Assembly: GCA_027028505.1 (NCBI GenBank)
Contig: JALVJE010000095.1
Coordinates: forward strand, 1-36,675
Length of the DNA: 36,675 bases
Source of the DNA: Bacteroidales bacterium
GTDB taxonomy: Bacteria; Bacteroidota; Bacteroidia; Bacteroidales; VadinHA17
Reading direction: 5' to 3'
Both the position numbers and the translations under genes were made by a program. Shown piece after piece: positions 7,957-16,145 of this stretch. Position 1 is the stretch's first letter. Each line of letters opens with the position of its first letter. The notes beneath the pieces were generated by a model, which did no database searches, was not told the DNA's origin, and saw only the letters and a program-made list of their open reading frames with translations.

Positions 7957-8400
7957 ATGAAATTTTCCTGTAAAAACCGGATCCTTTTTCTGCTGGTGGT
8001 GTTCCTGCTGTCACTGCCGGCAGCTGCCCAGTCTCCCAAGGGGAAAAGTCTGTCGTCTAAACAGAAAAAAACAGTAACCCGGAAAAAAGATTCCAAACCT
8101 GCCAAAACCGGTCTCTTTGGCAAGAACACTAGAGGGAAACAGACCAAAGGGAAGGTCCCAAAACAGGTCAAAGAGGCGGAAAAGAAAAAGAAACAGCGGA
8201 AAAAAGCTTATGAAAAAGCACGGAAAAAGGAGATAAAAAGGCGTTATAAAATGCAGACGCCCGAGACCCAGAAGAGAATGAAGCAGACACGAAAAGAGGC
8301 CGATCATTATAATAGCGGGGGGAAACAGAATATCTGGCAGAAAATGTTCGGAGGCAATAAGAAGAAAAAGGACAAGAAGAAGAAAAATAAAAAAAAGTGA
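7957..8400 (+). CDS. Exported lysine-rich basic protein of unknown function
   Basis: 147 residues. A clear signal peptide (MKFSCKNRILFLLVVFLLSLPAAA, cleavage likely after AAA-Q near residue 25) precedes a mature chain dominated by Lys, Arg, Gln and Ser, ending in KKKKDKKKKNKKK. There is no Cys after the signal, so it is not a lipoprotein. No fold is recognised and the chain is probably disordered and strongly cationic; binding to polyanionic envelope polymers is only a guess. The short central stretch YNSGGKQNIWQKMFGG is the least biased part and may be the conserved core. The next gene starts 6 bp after the stop, so the two are probably co-transcribed. Confidence 0.75.
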   Translation: MKFSCKNRILFLLVVFLLSLPAAAQSPKGKSLSSKQKKTVTRKKDSKPAKTGLFGKNTRGKQTKGKVPKQVKEAEKKKKQRKKAYEKARKKEIKRRYKMQTPETQKRMKQTRKEADHYNSGGKQNIWQKMFGGNKKKKDKKKKNKKK

Positions 8401-8406
8401 GTCACC

Positions 8407-8916
8407 ATGAAAGGAGATCTGGGAACCATTCTGTATATCGTATTTCTGATCCTCATCTCCGTAGCCGGGGTCTTTAAGAAAAAGAAAAAGGTCGATACTG
8501 CGGAACTTAACAGGAGAAAAGCGCAACAGCAGGCGGCAACTGACAATGCCGCGAAGGAGAGGGAGAGGATCATTACGGGCAATCCCCTGGTGGATGCCTT
8601 GTTGAATCCCCCGGAGGAGCCGGAGGCGCAGATGGAAGAAGAGATACCTGCCTACGAGGAGATAATGGAGGAGCAGCCGGAAAATGAGGAGCCGGAAGTG
8701 TTCCTGCCTCCTGAGGAAGAAGGGAGGAGCGTCTTTACTGCGAAAAAAGAAGAAAAAAAACAACCTGTGGACAAAAACCGTATTGTGGCCGATCAGCCCG
8801 ACTGGCAGAAATTTATGGATGAGCAGAACGCGGAATACACACCTGATATTATGGAGGATTTTGATCCGGTCAAAGCGGTGATCTATTCCGAGATCATGGA
8901 GAGAAAATATTTTTGA
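8407..8916 (+). CDS. Single-span membrane protein with acidic cytoplasmic tail, unknown function
   Basis: 169 residues. One transmembrane segment (GTILYIVFLILISVAGVF, about 5-22) is followed by a KKKKK stop-transfer cluster, so the C-terminus is probably cytoplasmic. The rest is charged, with a Glu/Pro-rich stretch (about 62-115: PPEEPEAQ, EEIPAYEEIMEEQPENEEP) and a more ordered end containing DQPDWQKFMDEQ and FDPVKAVIYSEIMERKYF. That final motif is common at the end of small Bacteroidota membrane proteins, which I recall only as uncharacterised. Its acidity contrasts with the lysine-rich neighbour 6 bp upstream. No enzymatic motif was seen. Confidence 0.75.
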   Translation: MKGDLGTILYIVFLILISVAGVFKKKKKVDTAELNRRKAQQQAATDNAAKERERIITGNPLVDALLNPPEEPEAQMEEEIPAYEEIMEEQPENEEPEVFLPPEEEGRSVFTAKKEEKKQPVDKNRIVADQPDWQKFMDEQNAEYTPDIMEDFDPVKAVIYSEIMERKYF

Positions 8917-8998
8917 TCTGACGGGATTTTCTCTGCGGAGGTGCCGGCATCCTGAAAGAGAAAAACAGGACAAAAAAGGTGTTTAGTATCTGAAATCC

Positions 8999-9030
8999 TT
9001 TGAATTAAAGAAAAAATATTTTTATCTTTG
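8999..9030 (+). promoter_or_regulatory. Complete Bacteroidota-type promoter for greA
   Basis: TTTG at 8999-9002, 20 nt, then TATCTTTG at 9023-9030. Both elements match the sigma-ABfr consensus. It predicts a start near 9036 and a 5' UTR of about 80 nt before the greA ATG. Confidence 0.75.
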
Positions 9031-9118
9031 TACCGTAAATAACGGCGCAAGTGAAAAAAGAGTTCCCTGCATTGTGGAATTCTTTTTGTTTTTACCTGTT
9101 GTACAAAAAATCTGGAAT

Positions 9119-9592
9119 ATGGGAGAAGTATCTTACATTACTGAAGAAGGATTGCGTAAACTGAAGGAAGAGCTGGATCATCTCACGCGTGTGGAGCGTC
9201 CTGCCATCTCACGGCAGATCGCCGAGGCCCGTGACAAGGGAGACCTTTCGGAAAATGCCGAGTATGATGCGGCCAAGGAAGCACAGGGGATGCTGGAGAT
9301 GAAGATCGCCAAACTGGAGAACCTCATCGCCAACGCCCGGGTGATCGATGAATCAAAGATAGACACTTCGACCGTGCAGATGATGAACCGGGTGAAACTT
9401 AAGAACCTGAACAACGGGCAGATGATGGAGTACACCCTGGTGTCGGAGACGGAAGCCGACCTGAAGACCGGCAAGCTCTCCATCCAGACACCTATTGCCA
9501 AAGCCCTCATCGGCAAAAAAGCCGGCGAGCAGGTGGAGGTGGCGGTGCCTTCCGGTACCATTTCGCTGGAGATCGTCGAGATATCCATATAA
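9119..9592 (+). CDS. greA: Transcription elongation factor GreA
   Basis: Rescues backtracked RNA polymerase by stimulating transcript cleavage through the secondary channel. 157 residues from MGEVSYITEEGLRKLKEEL, the normal length. The frame extends 15 codons upstream to an ATG at 9074, but GreA proteins start at this segment, so 9119 is chosen. The N-terminal antiparallel coiled coil (about 1-75) carries the tip acidic pair in GDLSENAEYDAAKEAQ. The C-terminal FKBP-like globular domain (about 80-157) includes PIAKALIGKKAGEQVEVAVP. A HIT hydrolase follows 11 bp downstream, a pairing that suggests one transcript from the promoter at 8999-9030. Confidence 0.96.
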   Translation: MGEVSYITEEGLRKLKEELDHLTRVERPAISRQIAEARDKGDLSENAEYDAAKEAQGMLEMKIAKLENLIANARVIDESKIDTSTVQMMNRVKLKNLNNGQMMEYTLVSETEADLKTGKLSIQTPIAKALIGKKAGEQVEVAVPSGTISLEIVEISI

Positions 9593-9603
9593 AAGAACCT
9601 GTC

Positions 9604-10002
9604 ATGAGCACAATATTTTCTATGATCGTCCAAGGGGAGATCCCTTCTTACAAGATCGCAGAGGATGACCGTTATTATGCTTTTCTTGATATCCATCCCC
9701 TGGCCAAAGGACACACGCTGGTGATCCCCAAACAGGAGACCGACTATCTTTTTGACCTGGAGGATGACCTCCTGGCGGGGATGATGGTTTTCTCCAAGAA
9801 GGTGGCCCGGGCCATTGAGAAAGTGGTGCCCTGCCGCCGCATAGGCGTGGCCGTGCTGGGACTGGAGGTGCCGCATGCCCACATCCATCTTATCCCCATC
9901 AATTCGGAAGCTGATATCAGCTTTTCCCGCCCCAAGCTGAAACTCTCCGAAGAGGAGTTCAGAGAGCTGGCGGAAAAGATAAGCAGGGAAGTGGAGCTGT
10001 AG
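9604..10002 (+). CDS. HIT family nucleotide-binding hydrolase
   Basis: 132-residue histidine-triad protein, the Hint/HinT-like branch of purine nucleoside phosphoramidases and dinucleotide hydrolases. The N-terminus MSTIFSMIVQGEIPSYKIAED and HPLAKGHTLVIPK match the family, and the triad is H91-A-H93-I-H95. Val-Pro rather than the common Gly-Val precedes the triad. Substrate cannot be inferred. It lies 11 bp after greA and probably shares its promoter; after it comes a 263-bp repeat-filled gap to the convergent ruvC. Confidence 0.93.
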   Translation: MSTIFSMIVQGEIPSYKIAEDDRYYAFLDIHPLAKGHTLVIPKQETDYLFDLEDDLLAGMMVFSKKVARAIEKVVPCRRIGVAVLGLEVPHAHIHLIPINSEADISFSRPKLKLSEEEFRELAEKISREVEL

Positions 10003-10042
10003 CCCATACCCCCATACCATCTGAGAATGATGGGAAAATGGG

Positions 10043-10112
10043 AGCGATGAAGCGATGAAGTGATGAAGAGATGAAGCGATAATGCGAATAATAACTCCAA
10101 ACTCCAACCTCC
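10043..10112 (+). repeat. Tandem octads (AGCGATGA) passing into heptads
   Basis: Six 8-bp units (10043-10090; AGCGATGA, AGTGATGA, AGAGATGA, then decaying) followed after one base by three 7-bp units (10092-10112; TAACTCC, AAACTCC, AACCTCC). The heptads match the end of the ribF-ahcY tract. No coding potential. Confidence 0.75.
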
Positions 10113-10173
10113 ACATGCCGCAAATCATTGATTTGCGAGCATCCTCGAAAAATCAAAGATTTTTCGGGACTCC
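10113..10173. repeat. Paired-hairpin repeat unit, copy B
   Basis: Hairpins CGCAAATC-att-GATTTGCG (10119-10137) and CGAAAAATC-aaa-GATTTTTCG (10146-10166), identical to copy A but with an 8-bp spacer. It lies between the convergent HIT and ruvC genes. The remaining bases to 10265 hold no recognisable feature. Confidence 0.75.
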
Positions 10174-10265
10174 AGACTCTGGATTTCATCAGGGGAAGTT
10201 GATTGTCTGGATCCCAGGGAGACGGATGATAAAGCCCTAAATCGACTTGTTTCCAGGACCCCTAC

Positions 10266-10826
10266 CTATTGATCTGCGATCCTGTCCTTGTTCTTCCGGA
10301 TAAATTCTTTCCAGCTTGCGGAGTTACCGCTTTTGCGGAGACCCTGGTTCTCATAATAATGACATACGGCTGCAGCCAGGGCATCGCTGGCATCCAGTTG
10401 TTTCGGCATATCCCTGAAACGGATGATGTGGACAAGCATGGCCGACACCTGTTCTTTGGAGGCGTTCCCCTCTCCGGTGATGGCCATCTTGATCTTGCGG
10501 GGAGCATATTCGAAGACGGGCACTTCGCGGTAGAGGCCGGCAGCGATGGCGGCGCCCTGAGCGCGTCCCAGCTTGAGCATCGACTGTACGTTCTTCCCGT
10601 AAAAAGGGGCCTCGATGGCCAGCTCATCGGGATGATATTCATCCACCAGACCCAGCACACGCTGGAAGATATGTTTCAGTTTCAGAAAGTGGGAATCATA
10701 TTTCCGCAGGTCGATCACCCCGATGGCAGCGACGGTCAGCACCTTGCCCCTCACCTCGAGGATGGCATAGCCGGTGTAGTTGGTGCCGGGGTCTACGCCC
10801 AGAATGATCTTTTCCTGCTCGGCCAT
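10266..10826 (-). CDS. ruvC: Crossover junction endodeoxyribonuclease RuvC
   Basis: Holliday-junction resolvase working with RuvAB. 186 residues with the RNase H-like fold and its acidic catalytic set: Asp12 in ILGVDPGTNYTG, Glu in LAIEAPFYGKN near 72, and the DASDALAAAVCH pair near 142-145. The C-terminus is about 10 residues longer than E. coli RuvC and ends in a basic stretch. The start lies 10 bp after the S41 peptidase gene, so it is the last gene of the serS-EamA-S41-ruvC run. Confidence 0.96.
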   Translation of the reverse strand: MAEQEKIILGVDPGTNYTGYAILEVRGKVLTVAAIGVIDLRKYDSHFLKLKHIFQRVLGLVDEYHPDELAIEAPFYGKNVQSMLKLGRAQGAAIAAGLYREVPVFEYAPRKIKMAITGEGNASKEQVSAMLVHIIRFRDMPKQLDASDALAAAVCHYYENQGLRKSGNSASWKEFIRKNKDRIADQ

Positions 10827-10836
10827 AAAATATCTG

Positions 10837-12126
10837 TTATAAAGCGCCTATCTCCTGCTGCAAGCCTCTCCAGACCGGTTGTTTTACGTAAACTTTTTTC
10901 TGGCCGGGGTTAGGGAAGGTCCCTGTCTCGATGTATATGATCGCATCCCGCAAACGAGGCTCACGGCGGTCGCTGAAAGCATACTGCAGACCGTCCTCGG
11001 CATAGTCGTCGGCCGGGATGCCGTCAAAATAGTCCCCCTCGCCATTGGCATTGACCAGCTTGAAGCTGACGGGTACGAAGACATACTTGTCATAGATCCA
11101 GGAGTGCATGCCTACGGGCTTGCCGTAGGTACGGTCGCCCACCAGTGACACGGTCATGAAAGGCTTGAGACCGTTGATGATCACCTCGCTGGCCGAGGCG
11201 CTGCCCCGGCTGGTGATATAAATAATGCGGTTGAGCGAGAGGGCCTGGTCCTCCTCGACGAAGGGGATGTCCTCATTCTGGTCACTGCGCTTGTCGTTGT
11301 GCTCCAGACGGCAGAGTGTGTTCCCTTTGTTGGCATTGCCGGCGATGAGACTGCCCAGTTTCTGGGCTACGTTGAGGCTGCCCCCACCGTTGTACCGCAG
11401 ATCGACGATCAGATCGGTGGCGTTGACCGACCTGAAAAAGGCAAAAGCGCTGTCCAGCTCAGCCTTGGCCGGGTCGATGAACGTCTGGAAGACCAGATGC
11501 CCGACCACCTCGTTATTTATATGCAGGGTGTCGGCCAGCAGCACCGCATTGATCTTAATGGTATCCTTGACAGCCGTTACGGATACCGTACTGCTGTCGG
11601 GGGTCACAAAAGTGAGTTTTTTCTGTATGCCGGGAACGGGATCTCCCATCAGCGGGCTCAGATCCTCGCCGGGGGACAACACATGATCGTCGACAGCCGT
11701 CAGCTGCCATCCACGCCGCACCCCCTCGGGATAGAGCGGAGAATCTTTGAAGACAAAAGAGATCCAGATCCTGCCTGCCTCATCATAACCGTAACCGAAA
11801 CCAAAACCCAGATATTCCCCGGCTCCGAAATAACTCTCGAAAAGGGATTTCTCCGCCACAAAACTCCATTTGTCCAGCTCTTTATACCGCAAAGCCTCGA
11901 GAAGATCTTCCGGACCTTTGTAATCATTCACATCCACCTCCGGCATCTTGTCATACCACAGGTACCAATCCTGCATGATCTTGTAGAGCTGGTCCCGGGC
12001 TTTTTCTTCGACCGTGGGCCGGTCAGGAGGAACAGGTTCCTCTTTTTTACAGGAAAAAAGGATAGTGATGAAAAGCAGTATCACAAAGGCGATACTCATT
12101 GAGAAAAAGCGGGAAGAAAGTTTCAT
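10837..12126 (-). CDS. S41 family (C-terminal processing-like) peptidase lipoprotein
   Basis: 429-residue envelope serine protease. The lipobox LFSC gives lipidated Cys26. An N-terminal helical part (about 35-100) precedes a PDZ-like segment (about 105-195, with SPLYPEGVRRGWQLTAVDDH) and the S41 core with DLRYNGGGSLNVAQ. The catalytic dyad is Ser311 in RGSASASEVI and Lys336 in RTYGKPVG; their 25-residue spacing is the same as in E. coli Tsp/Prc. It is the type of S41 lipoprotein common in Bacteroidota; substrate unknown. It sits 11 bp after the EamA gene and 10 bp before ruvC. Confidence 0.93.
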   Translation of the reverse strand: MKLSSRFFSMSIAFVILLFITILFSCKKEEPVPPDRPTVEEKARDQLYKIMQDWYLWYDKMPEVDVNDYKGPEDLLEALRYKELDKWSFVAEKSLFESYFGAGEYLGFGFGYGYDEAGRIWISFVFKDSPLYPEGVRRGWQLTAVDDHVLSPGEDLSPLMGDPVPGIQKKLTFVTPDSSTVSVTAVKDTIKINAVLLADTLHINNEVVGHLVFQTFIDPAKAELDSAFAFFRSVNATDLIVDLRYNGGGSLNVAQKLGSLIAGNANKGNTLCRLEHNDKRSDQNEDIPFVEEDQALSLNRIIYITSRGSASASEVIINGLKPFMTVSLVGDRTYGKPVGMHSWIYDKYVFVPVSFKLVNANGEGDYFDGIPADDYAEDGLQYAFSDRREPRLRDAIIYIETGTFPNPGQKKVYVKQPVWRGLQQEIGAL

Positions 12127-12137
12127 GACAGTTCTGT

Positions 12138-13034
12138 TTAGTATCGTAACGTTTTTTTTCCACTATAATTTTGTACAAATATACCACCAATGATCAACAC
12201 CAGGCCGATCACTGTGGTAAGATAGATCTTTTCTCCCGTCAGGTGACGGAGAAAGAAGAGCGACAAAAAAGGTGCCAGATAGACCAGGTTGCTGATCGTG
12301 GCGGTATTTTTGGCCAGGTGAAGGGCTTTCAGCCACAGCAGGAAAGTGAAACCCATCTCGAAAAAACCGGCGTAAACCCCTGCAGCGACAGCGTTGGCAG
12401 GGGGGAGGAACCGGTTTTTTGTGAAAAGCAGATATAGGGTAATGTAAAGGAAAGCAAAGAAGAAGTTGGAGAAAAGGCGGATCACCTCCTCCCTTGTGTC
12501 TTTCATGTGAAGGATCCAGAAGAGAGCCCAGATCACGGAGCTTCCTGCTGCCAGCACCACGCCGGTGATGTCGGTATTGTGAAACCCCAGCAGATCGCCC
12601 TGTGAAGAGACGAAAACGATCCCGGCGAAGCTGATGAGCAGGGCCAGGTAGCTCCTGCCGGTGATCTTTTGCCCGAGCATGACCGCTGAGAGGAAGACCA
12701 GCACCAGCGGCCAGATCATGTTGAGGGGCTGGGCTACCTGTCCCGGCAGGCGGGAGTAGGCCTCAAAAAGGATCAGGTAATATCCGAACGGGCTGAGGAG
12801 CCCCAGCAGGGCTGAATGCCACAGGTCGCTGCCGGATTGCCGGAAGATCAGGGAGCTTTTGCCGGTGAAGAGGATGATCCCGAGGAAGACCGCCAGTGAG
12901 GTGAGGTTGGCCCAGAACAGCAGGGTGGCAGGCGTGGTCTCCCGCAGTCCCAGCTTGAAGGCAGAGGGGATGGTGGCCCAGAAAAAAATGGCCACAGAGG
13001 CATACAGGAACGCTTTTTTCTGAGCCTTTTCCAT
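12138..13034 (-). CDS. EamA/DMT-superfamily permease
   Basis: 298-residue inner-membrane protein with the two-repeat, ten-helix pattern of the drug/metabolite transporter superfamily: hydrophobic spans begin near residue 9 (AFLYASVAIFFWATIPSAFK) and recur to KIYLTTVIGLVLIIGGIFV near 270-288, with a conserved small-residue first helix in each EamA repeat. The substrate is unknown; relatives export amino acids or metabolites. It follows serS by 10 bp and precedes the S41 peptidase by 11 bp. Confidence 0.92.
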   Translation of the reverse strand: MEKAQKKAFLYASVAIFFWATIPSAFKLGLRETTPATLLFWANLTSLAVFLGIILFTGKSSLIFRQSGSDLWHSALLGLLSPFGYYLILFEAYSRLPGQVAQPLNMIWPLVLVFLSAVMLGQKITGRSYLALLISFAGIVFVSSQGDLLGFHNTDITGVVLAAGSSVIWALFWILHMKDTREEVIRLFSNFFFAFLYITLYLLFTKNRFLPPANAVAAGVYAGFFEMGFTFLLWLKALHLAKNTATISNLVYLAPFLSLFFLRHLTGEKIYLTTVIGLVLIIGGIFVQNYSGKKTLRY

Positions 13035-13044
13035 AGACAGGGGG

Positions 13045-14319
13045 TCAGGAGATCATCTCAAAGCCTGTGTAAGGCACGAGCGCCGCCGGGATACGGATCC
13101 CCTCGGGGGTCTGGTTGTTCTCCAGTAGGGCTGCGATGATGCGGGGCAGGGCCAGGGCGCTGCCGTTGAGGGTGTGGGCCAGACGGGTTTTCTTGCTGCC
13201 TTTTTCGCGGAAACGCAGCTTCATGCGGTTGGCCTGGTACGATTCGAAATTGGAGACCGAGCTTACCTCCAGCCATTTTTTCTGGGCAGCGGCATATACC
13301 TCGAAATCATAGGTGAGGGCAGAGGTGAAAGAGAGATCGCCGCCACAGAGCTGCACGATGCGATAGGGCAGCTCCAGCTTTTGCACCAGACCTTCCACAT
13401 GTTTCACCATCTCTTCCAGGGTGTCATACGACCGGTCGGGGTGCTGGATCTGCACGATCTCCACCTTGTCGAACTGATGCACCCTGTTGAGGCCCCTTAC
13501 GTCTTTGCCGTAGGAGCCTGCCTCCCGGCGGAAACAGGGGGTATAGGCCGTATTTTTTACGGGCAGCTCCTCTGCGTCAAGGATCACGTCACGGTAAATG
13601 TTGGTCACCGGCACCTCGGCGGTGGGGATGAGGTAATAGGGATCGGTGGACAGCTGGTACATCTGGCCCTCCTTGTCGGGCAGCTGGCCTGTGGCATAGG
13701 CGGAGGCCTCGTTGACCATAAGGGGGGGCAGCACTTCGCGGTAGCCGGCCCGGACCGCCTCGTCGAGGAAAAAACTGATCAGGGCCCGCACCAGCCGTGC
13801 TCCCTGCCCTGTGAAGACAGGAAAACCTGCTCCCGTGAGCTTGTTGCCCAGATCAAAATCAATAAGGGCATGTTTTTTACCCAGATCCCAGTGGGGCAAA
13901 GCCTCACCGGGCAGCCCGGGGATCTCTCCGCCTTCTCTTACGATCACATTGTCTTCGTCGCTGTTCCCAGGAGGTACGGACGGATGCGGCACATTGGGGA
14001 GGGTGACCAGCAACTCGTTCAGTTTCTCTTCCGTTTCATGCAGCTCGTTGTGGAGCGTTTTGATCTCCTCTTTGAGGCGGGCTACCGCCTCCCTGGCTGC
14101 GTTGGCCTCGTCGATCTTCTTCTCCTTGAAAAGAGCACCTATCTCTTTCGACCGCCTGTTCAGTTCCGATTGTTTACTGTCGGTCTCTGTCTGGATCGCG
14201 CGGCGGCGTTCATCTGTCGCCAGGATCCGGCCGACAATCTCTTCGGCATCAAAATTCTTGACCTTCAGACGGCGTATGACCTCTTCGCTGTTCTCCCGGA
14301 TCTGTTTTAATGTGAGCAT
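13045..14319 (-). CDS. serS: Seryl-tRNA synthetase
   Basis: Class II synthetase charging tRNA-Ser (and tRNA-Sec where present). 424 residues. The N-terminal long-arm coiled coil (about 1-110) has the expected charged heptads; motif 2 is CFRREAGSYGKDVRGLNRVHQF near 262-283 and motif 3 is NGSALALPRIIAALLEN near 388-404. The start MLTLKQIRENSEEV is standard. It starts 95 bp downstream of rpmA, separated by a terminator hairpin, and leads a four-gene run with 10-11 bp gaps. No T-box leader was seen. Confidence 0.97.
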   Translation of the reverse strand: MLTLKQIRENSEEVIRRLKVKNFDAEEIVGRILATDERRRAIQTETDSKQSELNRRSKEIGALFKEKKIDEANAAREAVARLKEEIKTLHNELHETEEKLNELLVTLPNVPHPSVPPGNSDEDNVIVREGGEIPGLPGEALPHWDLGKKHALIDFDLGNKLTGAGFPVFTGQGARLVRALISFFLDEAVRAGYREVLPPLMVNEASAYATGQLPDKEGQMYQLSTDPYYLIPTAEVPVTNIYRDVILDAEELPVKNTAYTPCFRREAGSYGKDVRGLNRVHQFDKVEIVQIQHPDRSYDTLEEMVKHVEGLVQKLELPYRIVQLCGGDLSFTSALTYDFEVYAAAQKKWLEVSSVSNFESYQANRMKLRFREKGSKKTRLAHTLNGSALALPRIIAALLENNQTPEGIRIPAALVPYTGFEMIS

Positions 14320-14349
14320 GATGATAGGTGTATTAAAGGGTGCAATTTA

Positions 14350-14395
14350 AAAAAAACTCCCGGAACATGTGCCGTATCAGGCCACGTCCCGGGAG
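14350..14395 (-). terminator. Terminator after rpmA
   Basis: On the minus strand CTCCCGG and CCGGGAG form a 7-bp stem over a 25-nt loop, followed by eight T. A-rich sequence precedes the stem, so the opposite direction would also work. It separates rplU-rpmA from serS and may be partial, because serS has no obvious promoter of its own. Confidence 0.7.
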
Positions 14396-14414
14396 AAAAA
14401 AAATGAAAATAAGT

Positions 14415-14684
14415 TTATTTTCCCGCTTCTTCCTTGGGGATGACAGAGACATAGGACCTGTTGTTGTGTCTCTTCCTGAATTCCACGATGCCATCGGTAA
14501 GGGCGAAGAGGGTATGGTCATTGCCCATGCCTACGTTCAGCCCGGGGTGATGGCGTGTGCCCCGCTGGCGTACGATGATGTTCCCGGCTTTGGCATATTG
14601 CCCACCGAAAAGTTTTACGCCCAGTCTTTTGCTTTCGGATTCGCGTCCGTTTCTGGAACTACCTGCTCCTTTTTTGTGTGCCAT
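14415..14684 (-). CDS. rpmA: 50S ribosomal protein L27
   Basis: 89-residue large-subunit protein whose N-terminus reaches the peptidyl-transferase centre. It begins directly with [16 protein letters not shown], so it has no cleavable N-terminal extension of the Firmicutes type. Conserved landmarks are [19 protein letters not shown] and [16 protein letters not shown]. It starts 18 bp after rplU, the usual L21-L27 pair. Confidence 0.98.
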   Translation of the reverse strand: MAHKKGAGSSRNGRESESKRLGVKLFGGQYAKAGNIIVRQRGTRHHPGLNVGMGNDHTLFALTDGIVEFRKRHNNRSYVSVIPKEEAGK

Positions 14685-14702
14685 AGCAGTAAATATTAAA
14701 TA

Positions 14703-15302
14703 TTATTTTTCTTCTTTTTTATCATCGCTCTTTTTGGCTGCCGGCTTTTTGGCCTTGGAGGCCGTGCTTTTGGCTTTGGCTGTAGTGGTTTTTTTAGCAG
14801 CAGCCCCGGTCGTTTTTTTGGTTGTTCCGGTTTTTGCTTCTGCTTTCTTAGCTGTTTCCGTCTTTTTGGGAGCGGCCTTGGCCTTCGGAGCCGCTTTGGC
14901 AGGTGCCTTGGCTTCGGCAGCAGGAGCTTCTTTCTTAGCTTCAGCTTTCTTCTCTTCGGCTTTTTTAGCAGCAGCTTTGGGAGCAGCCTTGCCTTTTCCG
15001 ATGGCATCTATCCTGATCTCAGTCAGATACTGACGATGACCGTTGAGCTTCTGATATCCTTTTCTTCTTTTTTTCTTGAATACTTTGACCTTGTCCCCTT
15101 TCAGGTGGGAGATCACAGTGGCTTTCACCTGATAGTCTTTCACCACGGGAGTGCCTACCACGGTTTTTCCGTCCTCTTCTATCAGCAGGACCTGGTCCAG
15201 CACGATCTTATCCCCTTCCTTGTTCTGAAGACGGTGTACGAAAATATTTTCGTCTTTCTCCACTTTAAATTGTTGCCCGGCAACTTCAACGATAGCAAAC
15301 AT
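14703..15302 (-). CDS. rplU: 50S ribosomal protein L21 with long Ala/Lys-rich tail
   Basis: 199 residues, about twice the usual 103. Residues 1-104 are an ordinary L21 (MFAIVEVAGQQFKVEKDENI, KKRRKGYQKLNGHRQ). Residues 105-199 are almost entirely Ala, Lys, Pro, Thr and Glu in histone-H1-like runs such as KKAEEKKAEAKKEAPAAEAK. There is no frameshift; the tail is in the same frame and ends 18 bp before rpmA, so it is native. Similar basic tails occur on some Bacteroidota ribosomal and DNA-binding proteins; it is probably disordered and may contact rRNA or other nucleic acid. A full TTTG/TAnnTTTG promoter lies upstream. Confidence 0.95.
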   Translation of the reverse strand: MFAIVEVAGQQFKVEKDENIFVHRLQNKEGDKIVLDQVLLIEEDGKTVVGTPVVKDYQVKATVISHLKGDKVKVFKKKRRKGYQKLNGHRQYLTEIRIDAIGKGKAAPKAAAKKAEEKKAEAKKEAPAAEAKAPAKAAPKAKAAPKKTETAKKAEAKTGTTKKTTGAAAKKTTTAKAKSTASKAKKPAAKKSDDKKEEK

Positions 15303-15340
15303 ATCTGATCCGTTAAAAAATGTAACTTATTTTGGGACTG

Positions 15341-15370
15341 CAAAAATATAAAATTTAACTTACATTCAAA
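15341..15370 (-). promoter_or_regulatory. Complete Bacteroidota-type promoter for rplU-rpmA
   Basis: Minus strand: TTTG (15370-15367), 18 nt, then TATTTTTG (15348-15341). Both elements are perfect matches. The predicted start near 15334 leaves a leader of about 32 nt before the rplU ATG. Confidence 0.8.
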
Positions 15371-15429
15371 TATTTTCATCAAATATTTATTTCATCTGTA
15401 AGCGGTGACGAAAATAATAAGGGAATCAT

Positions 15430-15437
15430 TATATTTG
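15430..15437 (+). promoter_or_regulatory. -7 box upstream of the bifunctional nuclease gene
   Basis: TATATTTG fits TAnnTTTG and ends 41 nt before the ATG at 15479. No clear -33 TTTG was found. Confidence 0.45.
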
Positions 15438-15478
15438 TATTCGCAGAGAGGGGAAGATCTGATATATAATACCAAGGT

Positions 15479-16078
15479 ATGGCCAGAATACAACTGAATG
15501 TTTTAGGGCTCTCATACAGCCAGACACAGTCGGGGGCGTATGCCCTGGTGCTGACGGAGCAGAATGGTGAGCGAAGGATCCCCATCATTATCGGGGGGTG
15601 TGAGGCCCAGGCGATCGCCATTGCGCTGGAGAACCTTCAGCCGCCCCGGCCGTTGACCCATGATCTTTTTTACAATTTTGCCAGGACCTTTGAGATCAAA
15701 CTCAAGGAAGTGGAGATCTACAAACTTGAAGAAGGCGTGTTTTACAGCAAGCTGATCTGCAGTCAGGGAGGCAAAGAGGTAGTCATCGATGCCCGTACCT
15801 CCGATGCCATCGCTCTGGCGGTGAGATTCGTGTGCCCGATCTATACCACCGAAGAGATCATGGCCCAGGCCAGTATGGTGATGGACTCGTCGGAAACGGG
15901 CGACGACCTGGACCTGAGTGAAGAAGATAAACCGGCCGTTTCCCCCACACAGGAATACAGCCGTTTTTCATTGCGTGAGCTCAAAAGCATGCTTGACCAG
16001 GCCGTCCGCGATGAAGATTATGAGAAAGCTTCCCTGATCAGGGATGAGATAAAACGCCGTGAACAACAAAGCCAATGA
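15479..16078 (+). CDS. Bifunctional nuclease (BFN/DUF151) domain protein with C-terminal UVR motif
   Basis: 199 residues. Residues about 1-125 form the BFN domain (DUF151), with LSYSQTQSGAYALVLTE, RRIPIIIGGCEAQAIAIALE and the signature DARTSDAIALAVRFVCPIY. The last 35 residues (SLRELKSMLDQAVRDEDYEKASLIRDEIKR) are a UVR motif like those that dock UvrB, UvrC and McsA/ClpC partners. This combination is standard in Bacteroidota. DNase/RNase activity was reported for a plant member; the bacterial role is unsettled. It is the first gene of a plus-strand run, 67 bp before the transporter. Confidence 0.92.
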   Translation: MARIQLNVLGLSYSQTQSGAYALVLTEQNGERRIPIIIGGCEAQAIAIALENLQPPRPLTHDLFYNFARTFEIKLKEVEIYKLEEGVFYSKLICSQGGKEVVIDARTSDAIALAVRFVCPIYTTEEIMAQASMVMDSSETGDDLDLSEEDKPAVSPTQEYSRFSLRELKSMLDQAVRDEDYEKASLIRDEIKRREQQSQ

Positions 16079-16145
16079 TCTTCAGCTTCTTCCGGCACTG
16101 TTGTCCCGGTAATATTTTTCCGGTATCTTTCTTAAAATCAAATGT

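Noticed and set aside
9074..9118. Upstream start for greA adding 15 residues
   Set aside because: The added hydrophobic stretch MEFFLFLPVVQKIWN is foreign to GreA, whose N-terminus begins at the coiled coil.
13174..14310. 378-codon plus-strand frame opposite serS
   Set aside because: Antisense shadow of class II synthetase motifs; composition not protein-like.
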